Assembly: GCA_009869945.1 (NCBI GenBank)
Contig: WIXG01000060.1
Coordinates: 1 to 64,000, forward strand
DNA: 64,000 nucleotides
DNA from: Mesaphorura yosii
Taxonomy: Eukaryota; Arthropoda; Collembola; Poduromorpha; Tullbergiidae
Direction of reading: 5' to 3'
The notes below the pieces were generated by a model. The model was not told the DNA's origin and made no database searches. It saw nothing but the letters and a program-made list of their open reading frames with translations. How positions within the stretch are numbered: the stretch's first letter is position 1; every line of letters begins with the position of its first letter. Below are positions 52,911-64,000 of this stretch, piece by piece. Position numbers and translations under genes: made by a program.

Positions 52911-55900
52911 CTGTGAAAGAAACAAAAGGAGGTTCATTAACGAAGTGCACGCACACGCAGGCGTTGACGTGAAGGCGGTATTTTGGAGCCCATGCTTTTA
53001 GGAAACTTGTTAATTAAAATTCGGTGCCATCGTTCTTGTCGTCACTAGCGTTTCATAATCCCACATTCCAGGTAGCATTTTCATTATGATAATGTAACAA
53101 AAATTAACTTATTCATATCGTTATTTATTCATACGACGAAGGTATGAGGAAGTTTTACATTTTGAATGAGCTCAGCTACGTGCTGTGTGCCTGCGTACAT
53201 TTATGAGCCTGAATTTATGAATAGGATAATTCTCGCGAGTCGCAAGTGCATGAACACATGTTTCTTCCCTGATTTTCTGTCCCTACCTTCGAGACCTCGC
53301 TTTTGCAATGAAATAATCACACGTGCATGGCGATATGCATTATGCGTAATCAGAACAATGCGCGGATATGGAGTACGGATTCTAGCTTCGAGATTTCTCA
53401 ATATTAATATTAATAATGCACTCAGCTAGGCGCATTCCAGGAAGATCCGAGTTTATTTATTCACTCAGTCGCGACACGCATCTCAACGCGACGCGGTGCA
53501 GAGTGCACATTTGCTGCAGCATTTGTGTACATTATCCGACCTGTCAGGCAATACGTGTCTTGCAATGCAAAATATAAATCATTCACCTCCGATCGAATAG
53601 GCGGATGAATGAGCGGAACGGAGTGGAACATGAATGCAGAAATAATTAATATATCCAGAGCGCCCAGGAGCATGAAGACGTCACTGGCACAATAGCTCTG
53701 CCAAATGCCAGATGCTGCGACTGCAATGCAACTTTCAAGCAGTGCACAGAAGACACAGTGCTATAATCAATAAATAACTTTCATCTGTTTATTATTTTTT
53801 GCACCAAAACGCGAAAGCGAAAAAGTTTAAACTTTTGAAGAACTGGAGAAGAGAGAAAATAGAGAATGTGTTGCTGGAAAATGTTTCCAGCAGCAGGGGC
53901 AGTCGTCAGTCGAGTTCCAGGTAATTCATTTCGGTAATCGGCAACCAAGGCAAGGCTGGGAAAGGAAAGTTACGCGAAACGTGAGTTTAGCACTTCAATG
54001 CTCAACTCAACGAGCGAAACATTAACCATATGCTTGAAAGCTCTGCAGGACTCCAGCGCACACATTTCTATTAAAATGAAATGGCAAAACGCAAAAATCA
54101 ATACCATATTTGGTGTCTGAAATTGTGAAACCGTGCATATGTAGTTTCCTGTTTCCAGGAAGCAGGCAGAAGAGTCAGTCAAAATATGAAACGACACGAT
54201 TTCATAATTTTAGTATGCTTAACTTTATTCAATAAATACTTGCGCTTGTACTTTTCTTCATGCCGGTCGACTGACAAGCATTGTGCACTGTGTTAATTTG
54301 TGTGGAGGAAATTGGAAGCTTGATTCCAAGATTCTGGTTCTAACTGAAAATCCACAGAAGAGCGGTGTCGAATGGCCTGGGTACAGTGCGAATTGTGGTG
54401 CGTTGGAAGGAAAAAGGAAATGGAAAGTACAAAGGAACTCGCTAATGCAATTTACTCGACCAGCGCACAAAAGCGAACTCGTATTTCGTATTTCTTGAGA
54501 AAATTCGTAAATCGTCTTAATGCATTAAGAAATTGTGCGCTGGTTGGCATAAGGAAAGAATGAAAAATCACATTTCAATTCCGAGTATCGCCAGTCCAAG
54601 TTCCAGTCATCATCGTGGGTGGAATAAATCCAGTTTTATGCTCCAGTAAGGCGCTGGCTGGCGCATTGTATTGTATTGCATACAATGTAACGGGACGCTA
54701 TGTCTATTCTTTTAATCTCAGTCAGTATCGCGATTTTTTGCGAAATAAAAATTATGGCCTGGAGTTTTTCAAGTTTCCAGCTTGGAATTAGCACAAAAGC
54801 GCAATTAGAACCCAAACTGGTGGTATTACGGCACCAAGCAGCAGCAGCCTGTCTTTAGGTCGTAGATCATAGAATCGGAGAAAGTCGTTAAGGGTGTGAT
54901 GATTACAGTGGATACGATGGGCAAAGGAAAACTTAGCCCGACCGAGCCATTATCTTGGATTCTGATATTTGTTCATGAAGGGAATAGCCATTGTGCATGC
55001 TATGGCCACATGAACTCTCTATTTCAGGCGCAACCTTAGCCCAAAGTCCCAGACTAGAATAGACAAAACACCACAAGCCCAGATCCACATTTACGTATGG
55101 CCAACAAAAGCAGGCGGCAGCAGAAACGAAACGCGGAATGTGAGCATGAGTCGTGTATTTATTCAGTCAGGAAGTATTAGATTAAACCATTACCGAAAAA
55201 ACTCGCATTGTGCTCCTGGACAACTTGTAGGCCTTATCTTTCCTTTTGCTGTCAGGAGCTTCGGAGTCTCGGGAATAAGGGAATAAGGAATGACTCATCT
55301 TTATTCTGAAAGGCTTGCGAATCGTTCCCTCTGTAAATGTGCGGCTAGAGAATAACATGTGCTTGTACGTGCTCGTGCTCTATCGCTTTCACCGTTTCAT
55401 CATGTAAGTCTTCTATTTATATTTTGCGTGTAGTGTGAAAGGTCAGAAGTCAGGCGAGGCTTTTCTTAAAGCTCCACAGATTTTTCCATGATGATATTGA
55501 TGACTTGACACCTTGTGTGTCTGTGCTCGACTTATCTATCTATTCAGCACATCAGAAAGCTTCTTCCTCCGGCGAATCGTTGAATGAAATCAATTATCAG
55601 ATGGGATTACGGGCCGAGCCCGAGACTTCTTTTCGTTAATTTTAATGGCGCAATACTCGCGAAAGTCAAGTCCATTGCGCTGCAAGACACGATTGGACTA
55701 TTCTTAGACTCAGCACGATTCCACTATCCACTTGGTCTACCAATTAAGTGTGATCGAGATCACGAAGGCAAAGGCGGACTTCGGAAAAATACGAACAATT
55801 TAATTCACTTCTGCATTGTCCTGCTCCTTTTATCTTAATTTCTTTTATTATCTCTCATTTTGCCTGCGTGATTCTTTTTCCAGAGAATGGCACGAACGCG

Positions 55901-58900
55901 AACAGGCCTGGCCGACTGACTCGGAGCAATTACTCGAGACTTGGACGTGGGCCATTGCCATTGCCGTCTTCGCCGTTCCCGTCGCAGTTGCCTTGCCTGA
56001 AGCAGAAGCAGAGCGCTGCTGACTTGACATAGAAAAATAGAGTCCAATTATCTAGGCCAGACGATCACAGTTCAGTTACTTATCTCGTGGGAATCGTCCG
56101 TGCTCCATGACTCCGTGACTGCATGCATGCCCTGCCCTGCTTGAAACTATTCCAGTAGCCCCAACTCTTGATCAAGAACTTTAAAATTATCACTCAAATG
56201 GCTTAATTAGACCTGCTCTAGTTCTGCTCCGGCTCTGGAAGCATGTCCCATGTACGCGACACCGACAATATTGGTGCGGGTGCTGCAGGCCAATCCGCAG
56301 TACGCACATAAGTTTCTACTGCAAAATTTATTTAGACCCGCAACTTTTTAAATTCAAGATTCCTTTATAGTCTTTAACGGAGTGCTGTCCGTGTCCGTGC
56401 CTTGGAACATGTTTGGGAGTTGACATTTTTAATGACACAAGTGTGGAGACACAGCCGAAAGTTTTCGCCTTCCAATAGTACGACAGGGTCACGACCGACT
56501 ACACTTTTGCAATGCTCACGCTTTGAATAGCTGTCATCTTTCATTTCCAGAGATCAGACCAAAGGATACAAATTCATGATAATCTCATTGTCAAATTCCT
56601 TAATGCACAATGCAGGATGCAGTCAGCAGCACTTCGCTCTTCCGGCTCACAATCCTCGCTGCGCTTCGAGCAACGATGTGACATGACCTGACAGATATAG
56701 CGTACACTTGTCATAACGTATCACATTCCAGCTCAGCATAGCGTCTGCTTTGTCTTGGATCGCATGTATTTGTTTTTCCGTAGCTCGCAACACCAACACA
56801 GAACTATTTGTGTTATTAAAAACAACAAAATCTGAGCTGACAGGCGACAATTGGAATTAAAAACGAGCAGCGCCTGCGAACAAGCGAGTTTAACAAGGAT
56901 ACACTAGGACCAGCGTAAGCGTCTAGCAAGTGCCAAAAACTTGAAACCAGAATCAAAATAATGCTAGCCTCTTTCGCTGCCAGAGCCAGCGAATACGAAG
57001 AAGGCTGGCGATTTATTCAAATCTGTGTGAAAGTGAGCCTGGTAACATTATCCTAGAATAATCTTTGCACAACAGTGCCAAGAAAATAATCTTGCGTCTC
57101 GCCATGCTGCATTGCCTTGCATCCTTCCGCTTTCTTGTTTACACAATGCTAGTCCGTCTAAAGTCTTACTTTTGGTCGGTCTCCGTCTAGCCGAAAGCCA
57201 GACCAGACTAGAGACAAGACGCATAGCACTACAGCATACCAAATCGATTCATAAGGCACATTGTGTTCTACTTGAATGCAAAAACCCAAACTGCAAACGC
57301 AATTCTGCTTTGCGCCATAAAAAGAGTGCAAAAATACAATTTCATTTCCTTGCGAATACAAAATGCGAATGCAGGAGGTGAAGTTGAGAGCAGCGTTTGC
57401 TGCTTTCGCATTTCGCTTCTTAGTGCAGCACTAAAATTTTTCAATCTAAGTCAAGGAGCGCAAGTGGAGCGAAATATTACGACTTCGCAAGTCACTTTTG
57501 ATTGATTCCATTTTTGCTACGAATCTTTCCCGTTGGATACAATTTCCTGGCAGGTCGAGTACCATTTACCCATCAATAATCAAAAATAATGACGTGAGTC
57601 AGTCCATCTGCCTGCTCTGCCAACGGCACCGGCATTCAATGCGTGTATGTGGACGCGGGTGAATCAAAAATAGAAAGCGGACACAACACGACCGACCGAG
57701 ACAGAGTCAGTAACCTACAAGAACCATGATGGAACTGCGCTCCCGTTACGTATTATGTCTCTATTGCCTGTCTGACCTGAAAACATCAAAGTGAAAAGAA
57801 TCGTATCGCAGTGCAGTTGACTCGACTCGCATCGCGCGCGATGCGTTATGAAAAAATTCAAAGATAAAAGACAGCCAGCAACGCAGCGCAGCCAGCCGTG
57901 CATTGTGTACCAGAAAATACGAGCAAGCGGCAGATGCGGTGCACTCGCACCGTAACAGGAGAAAACAAATGGAGGAAGATAAACCGTGTCGTGCCGCAGA
58001 AAGTATGGAGAAAGTCGTTATTTTCCTTTGCTTTCGCTTCCTCACATTCGGAACCGTTTCCTCGCTGGAAACTCTATCCAACTTTGTATTTACTTTCTCT
58101 TCCTTCCCTTGCCGCCTGCTGCCTGCCTGCTGTGTTGGAATTCCCAAATAGAAAACCAAAATTATCGACCCAGCTCCTCATGTGCTCATGTTTCACGGCA
58201 TGGCATAGCCCTCCGTTGGGTTGTAATACTACGGCTCGGTTTTCAGCCAGACTGGTCGATAACGCCGAGTTCTTTGCTCCGCTGCCGTTCTCCATTATGA
58301 ATGCGACCAAGTCCAGGCCAGTGTCAGCGTCGGTGAAGTTGCTACAATGTTTCTCCAGCGTGGCGGCGGTGGACGGCGCGAGCCAAGAGAAAGTGAACCT
58401 AAACCTAAACCATGAACCGTGTATTTACACTAAAGCTTACACACGAGGTTCGTAGAATAGAAAGTCTGCTTGCTAGTCTGCTCTTGAGTCATTCCATTAA
58501 TACTATCATACTCTAATACGCTAATACAATAGCTTGGCCACAGCAGCGGCAGCGACGGTATGGCACAGGAATATGGTGGCTGTCGTCATTGTCGTCGTAG
58601 AGCATTAGAAACTTTAAACATGGCACACATTTATGCGACAATGCTCAAACAAATTCTCCGCAATGCACTCAAGCAGAACTGAAACTGTTGTAGTGAGAGC
58701 AGCCAGTCTTCGATCTTTTGCTGTGTTCTGCTTCTGAAAGTCCAAGTCGGCATTTTGTAGACATTTTACATTTCATGGCTTCACCTTTTGTACTCGAGAG
58801 GTTTATGGACAAATGCAGCATTGTATGCCATATGTGTACGCGTATCAAGCCATGGTATTATGATTGTTATTACACGATTCCCGTGCTTGTGTTCGTGCTT

Positions 58901-61900
58901 TAAGTAAATTCTAGGTTGTTAAAGCCGGTTCTTGATTTTACGATATGCGAACCCATTCACATCACAATGCTTACCTGCTTCACTCGCGTGATGACTTTTA
59001 TCGTATATCGCAAAGAAAATAATAAAAGTGAGCCCATTGCATGTTGCGCAATAAAATTGGCGTATAAAATACATTGTCTCTAGTTGGAATTACCAAGTCG
59101 GTTTATGCCGTGCTCGTGCTCGAGCTCAGATACGAGTAGCAAACGCAATTAAATCGACATGCCCAACACCAGTGCGAATACGAGTGCCAATGTGCATGGT
59201 GTGCCTTTGTTACTCGAAGCTCACGCAGACAAGCCGCCTAAAAATAGATCTGACTTGCGAGGATGTCGTTCCCGTTGGTATTTATAAATATTTGAAATGC
59301 TTTTACTTTCGTAACCCAACGCTGCACGCATTGTACAGTGTACTGGCTTGAGCTCAGCGCCTTCGTCTTGCCTTCCCTGCCTTGCTGCTCTTTATGTCAA
59401 TGTCAAATGTCATCTAACGAACCCCTTCCTCAGGAGCTCAACGCTCAACGGAGGAGCAGTGAAATGAAATGCAGAATGCAACACGCGTGCCATTTCCATT
59501 GCACATGATGCATTAACATTCCAATAAAAAGAAATGAGCTGAAAGCTACTGCCAGTTAACTTGAGCCTTGACGCTTCAGCTCGTATTCTCAGCTCATTTC
59601 GGTTTATTTAACGCCGGCTCATAAAGAAACCGATTTCGGGGAAGATTTGAAAGGATTTTGCCTTGCGTTTAATTTCAGCATTGTACTCTTTATTACCGTA
59701 AGGCGTGTAGTGGTGTTAAACGAGGATCTTGAGAATTAAACTAATTTAGTCGGTGTAGGGCGCATGGGTCGACATGGCGTGGCGGAGGCCGCCGCATTTT
59801 ACGATATGACTTTTAAAACAAAAATACGACCTCCTCGACTGGCTGGCGCAAGATACGAGACGTGCACTTTGATGTTTTAATCTTAATCTTTTACTTCCTA
59901 CTTGTGATTCATTCATCTCGTATGCTATGGTACGTGTTTTCTCTTCTGGTGAGATGCTGCAGTCATGTCAGAGCGAGCCTCCTTTGATCCATGAAAAACG
60001 CATAGGAATGTAAGGCAAGCCGACAGACAGCACAGCACAGAAGAGCAGAACAGAGCCAGAGATTAGTTTGGAAAAATAAAGACTTGGTATTCAGTATCCA
60101 GAATCTTTCTATTTTTCTTCAAAAATCCCAGAGAGTTAACTGCAGAGCGCCGCACGGGACGAGAGTACCAGTCTGGAATAATATCTTGACACATCTTCTT
60201 CACCCGCGTAAAAGTCAAATCCGCGTAGAACTGGAGAAGTGAAGTGAATCTTGGTGTTCGCCTTCGTCTCGGGCGGCTCGGATCTGCTTTGCATTGCATC
60301 TCGCAAGAAACATCAAATCTCGTATCTCAAATCTTACAAGCAAGCACCCAGTGCGTGTATGTTCTCAAAATCATGTAACACATCTCCAATATAAGAATGA
60401 AAAGATAGTCATGAATCTCGTTCAGATTCCATGCATACATGCTAACCAGGTTTTGTGAAACCGGCTATGTCAATTACGTAATAATTTTGAGTACATTTTT
60501 GGTTTCACACAGGTAAATTCTCTTCATTCTCACTGATTTAGCTGAAATCTTTCATGAAGGATGGCAAAGGAAGCACAATATTTGGCACAAGCTGGTATAA
60601 TTTGGGCTTCGCAGCCCTGCTCAGTCTGAAGAAATTTTTCTTATGGCTATTTCAATTACCTGGACTGTAATAGCAATAGTAATAATAATACTTTGAAGGT
60701 ATTCGTTAAACCCTTGCTTTTCTGTCCTCGAGTGAATAAATTCACACATGTGCAGCACGTAACGCCCGCCGATGCCAGATGATAAACCAAAGGAATAACA
60801 TTTGTCTTTGCCTAGTTGCGTAATGATAATCTCAACCTACTCCAATAACAAATGCTGTTATGTGGATCCATTAATATAAACTCCGTTGACTTGGTATGGT
60901 TTGACAAGAAATTCCGCTCCAACGTGACGGAATTGTACTGCATTTCCTTGCCTTGAACATTGCGTACTTAATGTTAATGCATTATTGCACTTCGCCTTTC
61001 GTCTTTCGCCTTCCTCAACACAGAATACCGTTTTAAAAGTCAGACGGTGCTGTCGGTTCTCAGACTGACTTGATGTTTTATCCATTTAGATTAGAGAATG
61101 ACATATTTTTTACATTTTCCAGAGTCAGATCAGAGTCAGGACTCCAATCTGAGAGCATTCCACTTTAAATCCCATCCCTGCTAATGAAGCACGAAGACAG
61201 AATCAGGAGACTTGAATCCGTGGAACCCACTTGGAAAAATGTTCCCAGCGAAATTGTTTGTACATTAAATAACGCTTAACGCTTAAGGTTAGTCTTTTCG
61301 CTGTTGCAATTGTCAATGCTCTTCACGTTGTGTTGCTGGCTGTGATCTGTTCCAAATTTTCTCAAGTGCCTTGCGTGATCGAAAACAGAGACGAGGGATG
61401 AGGAAGATGATTCATACGCGAGATGCATGCACTTATCGGGTCTTTGACTTCATTCATTCCAAATAAAACACGATTCATCTCGTCCTACGCTAAACAAATC
61501 AACTCAGCAGCCTCCCCATTCACTTCCCTTCACCCGGGACGTATCAGTCAGCCTCATCTTCAGTATGTCCTGCTTTGCTACGTATATTTCAACTCCCACA
61601 ATAAATTAACTCTAAATTAGATTAAAACGGCAACGAGTGCCAGCGCCAGCGTTATTGTTTGTCTGCTTGGCTTGACTTGACGAGGCTGGGATTGGTCTAA
61701 AAATAGATTCCATCGTTTTCGCCTAATCATTCATTGTTGCAGATCGTCTTGTAAATTGGCCATCAATCAACTGATACTCGTCGAGCAGGATAATGCCTGA
61801 TATGCATTGAGCGTTAAAATGAACCTTAAACGAAGCAGCAGCATTTTGTACTGTATTGCATTTCAGAGAGGTCATTCAAACAAAATACAAAGGCCAAAGG

Positions 61901-64000
61901 AGCAACAGCAACTCGAAACTGTTGAGTTAATCTCTGGACAACGACTACGACTACGACTGCGGCTGTCAAAGAGGAAATTACAGTTGAAAGTTGCGTTGGT
62001 CTTAAATTGACCAACTCTCGTTATCAGCCCAACTGCAGTAAAGTGGGCTTTTGTGGGCGAGTAAATGGAAAGATTAAAAAAGCAACCATTTGACGACCGA
62101 CCGTAATGGTCAGGACATTACAGTTCCAGCCCAAGTCGACCGTACTATTGTGCAAGCACGTTTAACCCGTAAATCGTAAATAACGCACATAGGCACATAA
62201 CATAAATGTGGGTCATTCATTCAATGAATGCGCCTAGCTGGCATTTAATTCTGGAATTTGGCTGGCTAGCCTTACCTTTGCTTTCGCCTTCACTATATCA
62301 TTAAATATTTCCTGATTTCCTGTGCGTAACCTTTTCATCCCAGCACAAATACCAACAGTCATAAATTCTTTAATAGTGAATAACAGTGCCGTGGCTGCCG
62401 CATAATTTCAGGCTCCAGCAACGTTTTCACACTCGCAACTCATTTTTCATTTAATTTCTCACCAGTATGCGCTACTTAAAATGCGTTCTATCATCAATTG
62501 TTGATGGAGGCCTTGCATGACTACCGATCCAGCTCACGCCTGGGTCAGGATTGCATGTGAATGCTAAGAATGTGACCCTGCTCTTACAAAGTAATAACAT
62601 TCGACTTGAGCACGGAACCCAACAATGGCAGGGCATGATATTGAATCATCTTCTCCGTAGCCTCAACCTTTCCCATTTCATGGTACGGCACGATGCATGC
62701 ATGACTTAACTGGACACGTGAATGAGTCATACGCAAACCTAAACACGGCTATTATCGTGTCGATGTCGAGTCGAGGTGAGTTACCGAGAAAGAAAGAAAC
62801 TATGCATGGAAATAGAAATAGAAAAACAGTAATAACAACAATGTAATTTCGGGGATAATGAATACCCAGTCGGATTATTTACCTCGAACGCGAACTCAAA
62901 AGAGGGTAGAGCCAGTTGAAAGCGCGGCTGTGGCCGCAGTGGAGTACGCGTTTGGTGTTTGCGGTGTGGGCCATGAATAAAGTATGAAGGGGAGTTTGTA
63001 TGATGAAGTGTGCTGCACGCAGGCTGGAGACGCAGACATAAAGCCCGGATAATCGAAGGCATGATGCATAATTTCGTGCTGTAATTGTCTCGTCTCTCGG
63101 CCATTAAATATGGCATGGCATGGTATTGGTAATAACCCAGCGCAACGCGGCGGAGGGACGCGAACGCGAACTGACCTAATACAAAGTACAAACCGTGGAC
63201 GTGGGCCCAAAATGGGACCGATGTTGAAACCTAATCATATTTGGAATTTGGCCCGCTTAGACGCGTGTAGTATGTGGTGTGCCGTACAATACTGTAATTA
63301 TATGATGCCCAAATTGCCAAATTCCTTATGCTGATACTCGCTCTCGCACTCTGAAATGATGACGAACTCATGAGCTCGAGCAGAGCGCACATTTACAATT
63401 TTTCCCGTAAATGGGTTCATTTGGTTCACTTTCTCATTTTTATTTTTAATTTGACAAATGGACGACCCACTGCTGCATGTCACACCAAGGCATGCCACTG
63501 TAACACTGCAACTGCTACTACAACTGCTACTGCAATGCAGTTAAGTTGCGTTTCGTTTTCCCCTCCGCTAATTTCCTTCGTTAATTTTAAGTGCACACGG
63601 GACACGGCACAGTCACGACGACTGCAACGCAGTGCTAGTCTGAAAGTGGGCTGCACGAAGAATTTTAGGCTTTCATCAGATAACGAACGAGCGCAACCTT
63701 CAATCAACGACAACTGCAGTAAAGTAAGTAACGTATGGCATGGTCATGCCATCCCGTATGCCGGGTTGTTGTTGACATAATGTGAGGCATTTGTTACTTC
63801 GTTAACCTTACGCACGCATTAGTCAATAGTCAATAGTCAGGACTCGACTCAAGGAAATTCTAAAATCACTTTTGAGCATGGCACTACAGCAGCGTCTGTA
63901 TATTCAATTAGTGTGCAGCAGGATTGCATCTGTAAAAACATGTCCACCCTTACCTTGGAACCAGAAACTAGAAACTAAAACGAAGGACCAGTCAATCTTA
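52911..64000. other. Upstream region or first intron of the KLF gene, no exon seen
   Basis: Because the KLF exon at 52910 starts in mid-protein at a good acceptor (TTTCTTTCACAG), this 11 kb is expected to be intron. I searched the minus strand for the conserved KLF6/7 first-exon block (FQELQ...TGYFSALPSLEEYWQQ) and did not find it. The short open frames on both strands lack domains. Short simple repeats occur, for example GACTAC units at 61939-61958. Confidence 0.6.
61939..61958. repeat. (GACTAC)n-type short repeat
   Basis: ACGACTACGACTACGACT-type tandem run, about three units, in non-coding sequence. Confidence 0.6.

Noticed and set aside
57898-58455. 185-codon plus-strand open frame, among the longer ones in the window
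   Set aside because: It has competing overlapping frames on both strands, no domain and no composition typical of the confirmed exons.

Overview
The window looks like nuclear DNA of an arthropod, most likely a crustacean or another non-drosophilid lineage. The evidence is spliced genes with mostly short GT-AG introns (about 70-400 bp), a few multi-kilobase introns, a mariner-type transposon relic, and three conserved animal genes. Species-level placement is not possible from sequence reading alone. Gene density is low: about 5.1 kb of coding exon in 64 kb.

Layout. (1) 1-5567: no gene found. (2) 5568-11528, minus strand: a complete 13-exon BTB-BACK-Kelch gene (617 codons plus stop). It includes a 17-nt microexon, and two of its introns carry broken, gene-like sequence in the antisense (plus) orientation. 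(3) 11529-16812: divergent intergenic region with no exon seen. (4) 16813-26200, plus strand: a complete 10-exon MOSPD2-like gene (639 codons plus stop; CRAL-TRIO domain, long disordered linker, MSP/VAP-like domain, C-terminal membrane anchor). (5) 26201-39767: 13.5 kb between two convergent gene ends, with no exon seen. (6) 39768-52910, minus strand: the last three coding exons of a Kruppel-like factor of the KLF6/7 (luna) type. An 11.5 kb intron splits the zinc-finger array and holds a truncated mariner copy. (7) 52911-64000: upstream region or first intron of the KLF gene; its first coding exon was not found and probably lies beyond the window.

Exon boundaries of the three genes were set by hand from GT/AG sites and checked by reading-phase continuity at every junction. 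The three genes do not form a pathway. They encode a probable Cul3 adaptor, an ER tether and a transcription factor.

The part least explained by known features is 7.1-10.8 kb. There the plus strand, inside Kelch-gene introns, carries decayed protein-like sequence (a C2H2-like finger and a nuclear-type protein) together with a local cluster of inverted-repeat motifs built on the core CTTTGCTAACCTAGCTTTA.
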